A stretch of DNA of 64,000 nucleotides from Coriolopsis trogii (lineage: Eukaryota > Basidiomycota > Agaricomycetes > Polyporales > Polyporaceae): contig JAHYIO010000003.1 of assembly GCA_020543525.1 (NCBI GenBank), positions 3,162,001 through 3,226,000 of the forward strand. The letters are read 5' to 3'. Shown here piece after piece: positions 1-9,788 of this stretch; position 1 is the stretch's first letter, and the number at the start of each line of letters is the position of its first letter. Below the pieces are notes generated by a model. That model saw only the letters and a program-made list of their open reading frames with translations, was not told the DNA's origin and did not search any database. Made by a program: the position numbers and the translations under genes.

Positions 1-2
1 GC

Positions 3-2188
3 CTTTGCTCAGCCTCTGATCCCTTTGACGAGACGCACCACGGAGCATCGGAGCTCCCATACTCGACCACCGCGCGGTCCATCTTGCGGTGTAACCAGAG
101 AAGGTGGCTCTTCGTCTTGTTCGTACACCAAGCCACGGTCCGATTCTCGCGGTGGGACCGGACCGGAGAAGTTGTGGTGACAGAGTCGGTGGCCTTGAAG
201 ACGCAGGCCGCGATGATCCACGATGCGCTCAACTATGCATTCAAGCTGAGCCCGGAGCAACTCGGGCTGGATCCCACCGCTGCGGCGGTTCTCCCGGGCT
301 TGCCGGAGTACGCCCTGATGGAGGACGTCGCCGAGGAAAATGGGGCCGATTTGGAGTTTGCGGAAGGGACAGTGGTGGAGGATCACGCGGACGGTCATCA
401 ACCACCCTTCGCCTACACCAGGGCGATGTTTTCGAGGAGCATCGGACTCTCCGGTGCTCCGAGGCCGAAGCTGCCGGCGATCCCGCGATGGAAGCTTTCG
501 ATACGCGGGGCCGACGGCGTATGTCAAGAGTTTTTGGTTGGACGTGCCCTTCATGGCGGGGAGGATGACAAGAACGCATGTGGTTGGTTTGCCGCTCTGG
601 ACTATGTGGCTTACGGTGTCCAGAGCAAGGCGTTCTGCTTCCTCCGCGAGACGTGGAGAGCGCCTGAAGACGAAAGCGAAGGCGTGGTCTTGCTGAGGCT
701 TCATGAGGCTGGTGTTCAGCACGTGCCGACTGTGCTCTCCTGTTGCGACTTTGACATCGACCAGGGACAGCCCGACAAGCCCGACCCTGACGATCCACAG
801 CTTGTCCGTCACCGCCTTGCCATGAAGGAGGTTCCCGCTCCGTTGGAGCTCGTCCAGGGAGGGAAACAGTTGACGAGAATCTTGGGAGATTGCTTCTCAG
901 GTGAGTGCCTAAGCACGTTCGGATGACTGATTGCTCATAGCGACACGCATATGATAGCTCTGGGCACCACGTTCACAAAGATCGCAGGTATGCGACATAG
1001 GGCTATTGACCCTAGCAGCATCGGGATTCTCCCGAAAGTTTGCATCGAAGGCGGCAAGCGAGTCGTCCAACACACAGGCCTCCTCCGGAACTGGGATCGC
1101 GGTCTATTGCCGAGAGAGGGCGCGCAAGTAAGCCTGTTTGCACAGGTACGAAGCTTAATTCCAACGGTTGTGATATTATGTAGCTGATGTTTCCTGGCGT
1201 GACTTCTAAGCAACCGACACCAGCATTTGTTTCCGTCGGACAGATGCAAGGCGCAAGCCTCGCGATGCCCACTATCACCGACGAGTTTGAGTCCTTGTAC
1301 TGGGTCGCTCTTTGGACGGCGGTGCGTTTCCTGGACTCCAACGTGCCCGATGCACGCCGGTTCCTGGCCCGTCTCTTTGGCAAAGTGGCAAACCTTCGCT
1401 TTGGCGGCTACGCCCGAACGCGGACGCGCGTGGTCGAAGAAGGGATCATACCCGTCGCGCTCCACGCCGACACCCAGGGCACGGCCGAGGATCCCGCGTT
1501 CGAGTCCCGACTCCGCTTCGAGCTGCGAGGAGCCGATGGGAAGAGGCTCGAGTCGCCCTTGAAGGTGTTGTTGGACGATCTGCTCTGGTTCTTCCACGCC
1601 CATCACCTCCAGCGGACTTTCTCCGGATTCGAAGACGAGGGCGAGCAGCCTGTCGGCGAGGAGATCTGGCCTCGTGCTCTCCGGGGCGAGATGCGGGACG
1701 TTGGGCTGCTGAAGAGGCCTTTGGCAGAGGTTGCGCGGCAGGCAAGCGACCCGGAGGCGATCCTCGCGTTGTTCACGTATGCGCTGGAGAAGGTGTGGCC
1801 GGGGGCAGACTATGCGGGCGATAGGTTATCGCATGAGGTCGTCAAGGCTGAGCAGGCTGCTGCTGCCGCTGCCGCCGCTGCCGCCGCCGCTGCTGCTGCT
1901 GCTGCTGCTGCTGCTGAGGTGGATGAGCCCGAGGCTCCCGGGCTCCAGCAGACGGAGGCGCACAACGTCGATGAAGCTGGAGCGGAGGCTGCAGACGAGG
2001 AGAAGCCTGCCAAGAAGAAGCCTTCGAAGGGCAAGGGCAAGAAGAAGGCCGCCGACGAGGACGGGAAGGAGAACAAGAAATCGGATGGCATCACTCGGAA
2101 GCCGAAGGCGCGTCGAGTCAAGGCAGCCCGCCCGGCGGAAGAACCTCCAGCAGACGAGCGGCCAACGAAGCGCACTCGCAAGAGGTAG
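3..2188 (+). CDS. FunK1-family protein kinase, 5'-truncated by the window edge, possibly degraded
   Basis: The frame is open from the first bases, entering at a DPFD motif that matches the middle of the other FunK1 kinases here, then the RWDRTG motif near 150. A donor after 900 ends the first exon. The next segment (about 941-1130) carries the region around the catalytic loop, but paralogues predict HRDxSxGN and this copy reads VHKDR-SSIGIL. Joining it to the preceding exon appears to need a one-base frame change. The last exon (about 1240-2188) is the FunK1 C-terminal half, starting at the ASLAMPTITDEFESLYW equivalent of the GTWQF exon. It then has 20 consecutive alanines (1856-1915) and a Lys/Arg-rich tail ending KRTRKR, a plausible nuclear targeting signal. 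The kinase is probably inactive or the gene is decaying. Family assignment is firm; integrity and exact splicing are not. Confidence 0.72.
1856..1915 (+). repeat. GCT/GCC microsatellite encoding 20 alanines
   Basis: Twenty consecutive alanine codons, mixed GCT and GCC with a pure GCT run at the 3' end. They sit inside the last exon of the FunK1 gene, between the conserved domain and the basic tail. The pure run is likely to vary in length. Confidence 0.95.
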
Positions 2189-2448
2189 CAAGAGCATGTG
2201 GAAGTAATGATATTCTGTCTTGGCGGATGCACACTTGTATGAGAACCAACGCTTGTATAGATAGTCTCCCTCTGTTGTACTCACTATTGTAATTGTATTC
2301 GGTCTTGGGCTCTCGATGATGCATCTTACTACATTCCAGGAGCAGGCCTTGATTCATGTGGCAGCAACCACAGCCTCGGTCGTAGATATAACACATGACT
2401 GGTGGCTAAAGGACTTGACCCCACACGCACCACTGAGCTGACTGTCCG

Positions 2449-4062
2449 TCACATACCACACGCTACCACAACATGCGCCAAGTCCAACAGGCGAGGTACA
2501 ATCCTCTCCCTAACGTAACCTCTGTAGCTATGCTCGACCCTGAGTTCGCTCACCCTATATCGCGGCGGCCCGCCCACATCGCGCGCAATTACACAAAGCT
2601 CTAACCTTCCAAGCTTCTGGCCCCCACGTCCTTCATGCGCCTGCAGAACCCTCCGCAGACTCGTCATGTCGACATCCACCCCGGAATCCGCGTCGGCACC
2701 GTTTGGCCCTGGCACGACGATGACCCAGGACAGTGTCAGTGGCTCGTCGTGTCGCATAGCAGCGTGTATGTCCGCGCCTCCGGAGGCACGCGCACGCAGG
2801 AATGCTTCAAGGAAGTACTCCCTGACGGATTTCGGAGCATCCCCGAGGAGCTCCAGGCGGCGGAGGTTAGGTAGCCCTTGAAGGAGACCGGGGATAATGG
2901 TGTTGTAGATCTGCCGTTCAGCGATATAACGGTCGGCGACGTTGACGACGAGAGACGTCACGGCGGCGACCGTGAGTAGTCGTAGGAAGGTTCCGGATGA
3001 AGAAGCGGGCGTGAACGGTACGGTTCTGATGTGGAGGAGCTCGGTGTCTTGCAAGAAACACCGGCTTTCGAGGTATGAGCCCTCCCGGAACAAGCCCGGG
3101 GCCGGGCTTTGGAGGTAGAGGCGGTTGCAGGGAGGTGGGCGATACTGGTAAGCAGTCAGCGATGTGGTGCCAAAGAAGTAACATCTTGATCCGCTTGTGA
3201 CATCGATGAACGTCCTCATGGGGTCGAAGGAGAGGTGGGCGAGTACCGGGTGTGAGGGAGCGGTGGGGATACGCAGAGTGCGTAGACTGGGGAGAGTAAC
3301 CCTGCGATCTCGAGGCACGAGGGCATAGTCATGACTACGCGTTCCGGGGAGCTCGAGGACTTGTAGAGAGGAGGAACAACTTTCGAGAGCGTCGAATATC
3401 TTGTCGTCATCAAAGTCGATGTCGTCCAACAGCTCGACGGTTTGCAAGGTGCGCACTGCCACGGCGTTGACAAAGTACGAAGTCGGCAGACGGACGGTAG
3501 TGAGATGAGGGAATTTTGCGTCTTCCCAGCGGACGAGTTTGTTCCACATCGCCCCCTCAAGCAGACCTATTCTCCAGGCGTCGTCTTCCTTATGATCGTA
3601 GAGGACAAGATGCTCCAAAGCACATGTATCACGGGAGAGGATGTTCAGTATGCGAATGACATCAGCATGGGAAGGGTAGTCGAACACGAGAGAGCGGAGT
3701 CTGCAACAGTGAGGTTCCAAATGCTCCCAGAGGCATTGGCGGTCGTTACGAAGTGATACAAAGATTTGTTCCGAGATGGGTTGGTTCTTGGAGCGGATGA
3801 GGAACGTCGAGACCAATCCCGCATGGAGGGCTCGCGGGTAGGTTGTACTAGTACAGTAGTGCCTGACGAAGCTGTCGAGGGCGCGTGCCCACAGTTGGGA
3901 CATGGATATGGCGATGGCTCTCAAGTGTCGAGAAATGTGACCGAGACGTAGTATCTCCTTCCAGTCGTCCCATACTGGTTGTCCAAAGAACTTCATGATG
4001 AGTTCCGGTGGAAGACAGAGGATGGGCGAGCGGATCTGGTCATCTCTCCCCAGCACGTTCAT
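2449..4062 (-). CDS. F-box domain protein (537 aa)
   Basis: A single long exon. The ATG at 4062 is preferred over the in-frame GTG at 4092. The N-terminus has an F-box-like segment (about residues 15-60): LPPELIMKFFGQPVWDDWKEI followed by a SRHLRAIAI stretch and QLWA. The rest shows irregular leucine-rich repeats typical of basidiomycete F-box proteins (for example LRSLVFDYP, LEHLVLY, LQVLELPG, LRRLELLG). Expected role: substrate receptor of an SCF ubiquitin ligase; the substrate cannot be told. A consensus donor (GTAAGT, near 4190) and an acceptor (near 4133) upstream suggest a 5' intron, so a short extra N-terminal exon is possible. A broken paralogue with the same WDDWKEILRL motif lies at 25651-27327. 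Confidence 0.8.
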   Translation of the reverse strand: MNVLGRDDQIRSPILCLPPELIMKFFGQPVWDDWKEILRLGHISRHLRAIAISMSQLWARALDSFVRHYCTSTTYPRALHAGLVSTFLIRSKNQPISEQIFVSLRNDRQCLWEHLEPHCCRLRSLVFDYPSHADVIRILNILSRDTCALEHLVLYDHKEDDAWRIGLLEGAMWNKLVRWEDAKFPHLTTVRLPTSYFVNAVAVRTLQTVELLDDIDFDDDKIFDALESCSSSLQVLELPGTRSHDYALVPRDRRVTLPSLRTLRIPTAPSHPVLAHLSFDPMRTFIDVTSGSRCYFFGTTSLTAYQYRPPPCNRLYLQSPAPGLFREGSYLESRCFLQDTELLHIRTVPFTPASSSGTFLRLLTVAAVTSLVVNVADRYIAERQIYNTIIPGLLQGLPNLRRLELLGDAPKSVREYFLEAFLRARASGGADIHAAMRHDEPLTLSWVIVVPGPNGADADSGVDVDMTSLRRVLQAHEGRGGQKLGRLELCVIARDVGGPPRYRVSELRVEHSYRGYVRERIVPRLLDLAHVVVACGM

Positions 4063-4398
4063 ATTGCATACAAATTTGCAGGACGTGGCCACCAGTGTGT
4101 CACTGGTGCAATCTGGGTTTCGCTATAGTCAACGTCAGTTATTGTTTGTACTGAAGATAACGTGCGTTGCAAGCATTCGAACTTACCGAGTGTTCTAGCA
4201 AGTATACACTTCGTGGCGATACCTGCGGTGACGGTCAGCGTGCTTGGGGGTGTTTGCTGCTGTTTGTTGCTATTGGCGGCGCGGTCACATGTCTAGACCC
4301 ATGCGCGTCCCTCTCTCAGACTCCTCCAAGTTGCCCGGAACTGCTTTCAGTTCCAAACCGAAACAACACTCGTCTTTGCCTCCTCTACCTGTCTTCAC

Positions 4399-4811
4399 AT
4401 GCCCGCCTTCAGGTCGCCGTCTGTACACACGATAGACGAAGACGACGATGCCGAAGACTGGCTTGCAAGTGAGTGAGCCAATGCCGCGTGGAGTACGACC
4501 ATGAAGACGAAGACTTGGTAACACCAGATCCAGACGAGCCGCCGCGAGGTACTTTCGCAACCTATACATCATTACGTTCACACACCTTCCAAATGTCTCA
4601 ACCTTCATGCGTACATGCGCGAACATAAAGCTCTCTGCGCTCGTAACTCCTCTGACTTCTGAAGAACGCAAAGCTTCGGAGCAACCCTCGCGAACAAGAC
4701 CGCATTTATGGAGTACGAGGGGGCACGCAAGGTGTGCTTCCGCAGGATCAACATGGAGATCAAAACGGAATTGCATGAGGGCTTCACTTTGATGATGTTT
4801 ACTCGAAATGT
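4399..4811 (+). CDS. Possible small acidic protein gene, fragmentary model
   Basis: An ATG at 4399 opens a short frame encoding MPAFRSPSVHTIDEDDDAED and then WLA, ending exactly at a consensus donor (GTGAGT, 4469). About 40 nt on, an acidic frame (EYDHEDEDLVTPDPDEPPR) ends at another possible donor. Near 4679-4807 a third frame reads ATLANKTAFMEYEGARKVCF and runs to MMFTRN just before GTGAGT. The pieces have codon-like composition and abut splice consensus, but I could not join all three in one frame, and I recognise no family. This could be a small multi-exon gene or chance. Confidence 0.22.
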
Positions 4812-6032
4812 GAGTTTCTCAATGCCTTCATAGCCTTCATGAACGCCTTTCCCGCACTGGCATCCACGTCGTTATGACAAATGGCTTTCAGCCCAACTTG
4901 TCTTCCACGCCCCCATTTATATCTCATCTGTCATTATATCGAGCTTTGGGCCCACAAGAAGCGCGCCACGCTCGCACTGCTCGCCCTCGCCCCTCGTATA
5001 CACATTCCGCACATCACATCGCGACTGCGCAGCAGCGGCAGCGCTGGACACTGTCGGAGCACTCATAGGATATCTGGGCTACTACAGAACCAGACTGTCA
5101 GCTACCTGTTCTGACGTCCACAAACCTATAGCTAGTCCATACACCTCGTGCTGAGCGCTGAGTGGGGCCTACATTTATCCTCCACTCACTGACTACCCGG
5201 ATCTCTAGTGACATGCGCACGCTACCGGACTATAACTATCGCTGCTAAGAAGAACTTAACGTATCTTAAGCGCATCGCTACTTATTCCATCCAACACCAT
5301 CCAACCTCCTGTCTGATAAAAAATCAATACACGCTGCGAAGAAGTTCCAAAACTCCCGCCGGCACGCGTCGATGGTTGTGTCCTTGCGTACATTAACCTC
5401 TCCCCAAGACAGTTACCGATGGTCCGGGCTATCAGCCATCCGGAGCACGATTGAGTTCGTTGAGTGACCCGCGCTATTCGATGTTACGACACATTCCACA
5501 GTATGATCAGCTCGACGAGATGAGCACGCAAGGCGCTACGATTTGCGAGGCGCTGAAAACGCGCAATCCATCAAAGTATGGACCACACTTCGTCTGGCAC
5601 CGTACCTGGATTCAATATCCAGCAGCGGTATGTTTGCGATATGGACGACAGCTGGCGACACAGAAGGAGCCACAGGGGATATCGTCCATTGTCGTCGAAA
5701 TTGTGACCTTTTTAGATATGGGACGCCTTGCATCTGATGAGAAGTGACCATGTGGAGAGAAGTCTTTTGCGCACTTCCTCCCCGAATCGCGCAATCTCAC
5801 GAAGCTCGGAGTAATGGCCAGTTCCGTGCGTACCCAGTGCAATGCGTCTGTTTCTCGCTAACGTATGGCGCTCCAGCCTGAAACCGACAGGCACCGATGC
5901 ACGGGTACAGGCTTCTCTGGGCTCCGTGAGCCGCATGGCCCTCTGACGTCTCATGGATTGCACAAGGCGCCATTTCAATGCTTCCCAGATCTTTCCTGAA
6001 ATTCCATTCATGATCCTTGCAGGTGGAGACAG

Positions 6033-6039
6033 TATATAT
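6033..6039 (+). promoter_or_regulatory. TATA-like element upstream of the OPT gene
   Basis: TATATAT about 95 bp before the ATG at 6131, a normal distance for a fungal TATA box plus a short 5' UTR. Confidence 0.45.
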
Positions 6040-6130
6040 GCCTGCTCAGACCCCTCGCATCCGTCGCTTCCAGCCCTAGTCCGGGAGCTCTCGCACTCAG
6101 CGTCCACGCCCCTCGTCAGCCTGTCCTTCA

Positions 6131-9100
6131 ATGGCAACTCACGACGGCGTCGAGCAGCTTCCACAGCTTGCTGCTGCACCTCCTTCGTCCGCCAACTCGA
6201 TCGATGAGAAGGCGGATGCGAGACCCGCGGAGAAGCACACCAGCTCGGACTCTTCACTTGAGCACTCCAAGCTCGAGTCCGCTCCCCCCTACTACGATGA
6301 CGACGACCAGGTCCAGTACGTCAATGGCGAGCCGGTCATCAGCTCGGGCAAAGACGTTTCACGCTTCCTCGTTGACCCTCGAGACGATGGAGACCCCGCT
6401 ATCACATTCCGGTCGCTCTTCATCGGCACTATCTTTGCTGGACTCGGTGCAGCACTGTGTCAGGTGCGCCGAAATTCTGATCCTATCGTTCGCACTGTCT
6501 CCGATTTACGTCATTTGGACTGCAGATATACCTGTTCAAGCCCGTCCAGATGTCTGTCTCCACGGTCTTCCTCCTTCTCCTTATCTACAGTGTCGGTATC
6601 GCTTGGGCCAAGTACCTACCCCGCAAGGAATGGGTCGAAGGCACTCGCTTCGCCCGTTTCGGGCCGGTCATCCACTTCTTGAATCCCGGAGAATTCCAGA
6701 TTAAGGAGGTGAGTCTGTTCACAACCGCTCCTGTACTACATTCCAGGGCTAATCAGTACGCAGCATGTCATCTCGTCCTTGGTCGCATCTACGGCTGCGT
6801 ATGGGAGTGCTGCCGTTAACAACTTCGCGGTCCAGCGTGTAAGCGCTCTCGTACTTTGTGATTGACTATATGATCTGGCTCATCAGCGATCATCAGCTGT
6901 ACTACAATACAAACGTTGAAGCAACGACTGCGGTACTCGCGACGTTCTCCACCGCCACATTTGGGTGAGCACAGATCATGGCGCAGTTCACGCGTTCCCT
7001 CATACTGTGACGTTCAGCTATGGTCTCGTCGGACTCCTACGTCCGCTCACCGTTTATCCGAGCGAGATGGTGTACTGGGGTGTGAGTTCTCTGTGATAGC
7101 TAGTTCGAGGTCGCGCTCATGCATCTGTATATCGCAGAACCTGCCAACTGTGGCGATCTTCCAAGGTAATAAGATTATCGCCCGATCTTGGGAGCAATGC
7201 GCTAACCTTCTCTGTTAGCACTCCACTTCGATACGAAAGGCAATGCGAAGCGGCTGAAGTTCTTCTGGACGGCATTCACGGGCATGTTCTGCTTTGAGAT
7301 TTTCCCTGCCTACATCTTCCCCCTCCTGAACGGCATCAGTGTCGTTTGCCTGTCCACTCAGCATGTCTCCCGCGCGGCGCAGGACGTCATCACCAACCTT
7401 TTTGGCGGCACGGACGGTAACGAAGGTCTTGGATTCCTCAGCATCTCCCTGGACTGGCAGTACATTGGCTCTTCGTGAGTTCGCATATTCGCATATTCGC
7501 TTTCGTGTACGACTGCTCACAAGGGCAATAGGTACATGAGCTACCCGCTCATCCAGCAAGGTCAGAGAGAGCGCAGCACACCTATCATGTTACATCATTG
7601 ACTGACGGGCGTCGATAGCTAACTCATGGATCGGGTACGTTGTCTGCTACATCGCCATCATGGGCATTTACTACAGCAATGCATGGAACGTACGTCTCGC
7701 CGTCTTAATTATGTTCGCCCGACGCTTTGTTTATCCAAGACCTCCTTCTTTGGCATACCAGTCGAAGAACTTCCCAATGCTATCCACGTCCCTATTCTCG
7801 CAGAACGGTACCCGGTACAACCAGCACGCCGTGTTCGGTGACCAATGGCAGCTCAACCAGACCGCATTAGAAGAAGTCGGGCTTCCTGCACTCACCGGTG
7901 TGTACACATCCCTTGCTCGAGTGTCACGCGGGTGTTGACGGCCGTCTCACTAGGGTCTAACGCATGGGCCAATTTGTGTGCCAACCTCTCTGTGCGTATA
8001 AAGTCGCCCTTTGTGATCATGATCTCGTTGACGTTGAAACGGTATAGATCGGCGGTCTGATTGCCCACTGTATTTTGTTCTGGAGCCCGTATGTTGTTGA
8101 ATCGTTCAAGCAGGCGCGGACGAAGACACAGCCAGATATCCACTGGCAGGTGTGCTTGATTCAGAATAAGAGGACTTCTTAGATGTGATATTGATTTCGT
8201 TCATGCAGGTGGTCAACAGGAACTACAAAGAAGTTCCGTGGTGGTGGTATTTGAGCCTCCTTGTTCTGGCCTTCTTCGCTGGTATGCACTGGGGGACTAC
8301 ACGAAGTTGTGCAGCGCTGATCGAGTGCCATCCCAGGTTTGATCGTCGTCTTCAAAGGGCAAACCACGCTTCCTTGGTGGGCGTACATCATCGCGCTGCT
8401 CCTTGGAGGTAGGCGTGTCTTCTCGAGTTGGTCGTCGGGCGTGCTTACTCATGGTACTCCGCGATGCGCGTCAGCTTTCATTACTCCGTTTTCAACCCTG
8501 CTGTTTGCCCGAATGGGTAACGGTATCGCGACGAATCAGCTCATGAAAATGGTCGCTGGCGCAGTCAACCCGGGACGACCGGTCGCCAACCTCTACGTAT
8601 GCATCTGTGTGATTTTTGAGGTCATGCCTGCGTACTTACCACGCGAACCCGGTCGTAGTTCTCGATGTGGAGCCATGATGTTATTTCGACATCGATCGGC
8701 CTTGCTTCCGATTTGAAGATGGGTCAATACCTCAAGATCCCTCCTCGTGCAATGTTCCTTACGCAAATCTGGGGTACGCTGCTGGGTACGTGATATGCGT
8801 TGCGGTAAGATTGCACAGGCTGACACAATGGAAACTCACAGGTGCGCTCATCAACTATGGTGAATATTTCTCAGTGATGGCAGGTCAAAGTCAGTGATCG
8901 CTGATACATGTATCTCAGTCGTTATGATCTCGGTCGTGGATGCGCAGCGCGAGATTCTGTTGGATCCGATTGGAACGAACGTATGGAGGTATGCTAATAC
9001 ATGTACCGTAGCATGCAGGAGTCTTGATCTGACATCTCGACCATCGCAGCGGACAGTATCCCCAGAGCTTGAATAGTGCCGCCGTGACATGGTCACTAGC

Positions 9101-9606
9101 CAAGCAGCTGTACGGTCCTCACGGTCCTTACATCTGGATCCCTCTCGGTCTCCTCTTCGGTATGGTGCCGACCACGTTCCAATGGGCGATTGCCAAGGTA
9201 CGCTCACCACCGCAGTGTCCCTACATCTCGCTCACGCATCCCGTGCCCGATTCTGCTTTGCCAGAGATGGCCCGTCATCGGCGGCGTGCGAGTCGACTCC
9301 GTCATTCTCCCCGTCATCTACATGTTCTCCGCCTGGATGTCCGCGGGCACGAACTCGCCTATCACGACGGGCATCATTGTCGGGCTTGTCTCCCAGTTTT
9401 GGCTCCGCCGGTACCACCCCGGCTGGTTCAAGAAGTACAACTACATTCTTGGGGGCGCGCTCGACGGTGGAGCGCAGGTCATGATCTTCATCCTCTCCTT
9501 CGCTGTCTTCGGGGCCTCAGGCACTCCGAAACCGTTCCCCGCATGGGCTGGGAACCCCGCCCGCGGCAACGTCGACTACTGTAATGGTAATGGGGCTTTG
9601 GACTGA
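6131..9606 (+). CDS. OPT-family oligopeptide transporter
   Basis: Proton-coupled uptake of small peptides across the plasma membrane is the expected role for this family. The N-terminal exon (ATG 6131) is a long polar cytosolic tail ending in ITFRSLFIGTIFAGLGAALCQ-like membrane sequence. Coding then proceeds through about 15 exons separated by introns of roughly 45-75 nt. Diagnostic motifs: NPGEFQIKEH (the OPT NPGxFxxKEH signature) at the 6.7-6.76 kb exon junction, and KIPPR in the exon near 8740, both strongly conserved in OPT proteins. Many hydrophobic segments follow each other, as expected for 12-16 TM helices. The last exon (9266-9606) ends with a hydrophilic tail, NVDYCNGNGALD. Yeast Opt2-like or plant OPT-like assignment cannot be separated here. 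Confidence 0.93.
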
Positions 9607-9788
9607 GCGGTTCTTGATATGGGCTCTTCTGGGGTTTCTTTGGATTACGGCTTTCACGAGAGATACGATACGCAGTGCGATTGTCAAACATACTGTATAG
9701 CAAGTGGTTGTAGATTGTGATGCAAATGTACGGGTATGATGCTAAGATACAAAGGGGTATGGATTGGGGAGGTTCGATGAGCTTCGGG

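Larger units (their letters stand above)
4093..6130. other. Intergenic stretch between F-box and OPT genes with only weak coding signals
   Basis: No recognisable gene. A possible small acidic gene on the + strand is listed separately. Another + strand open stretch near 5010-5150 encodes an alanine-rich hydrophobic segment but has no start or partner exon I can place. The right end carries the OPT promoter. Confidence 0.5.

Noticed and set aside
4062..4092. Upstream GTG as F-box start
   Set aside because: Nuclear eukaryotic genes start at ATG; the ATG at 4062 leaves the F-box complete.
5451..5842. Overlapping open frames near 5.5-5.8 kb
   Set aside because: No ATG start in the main frame, no family match, and no consistent exon structure.
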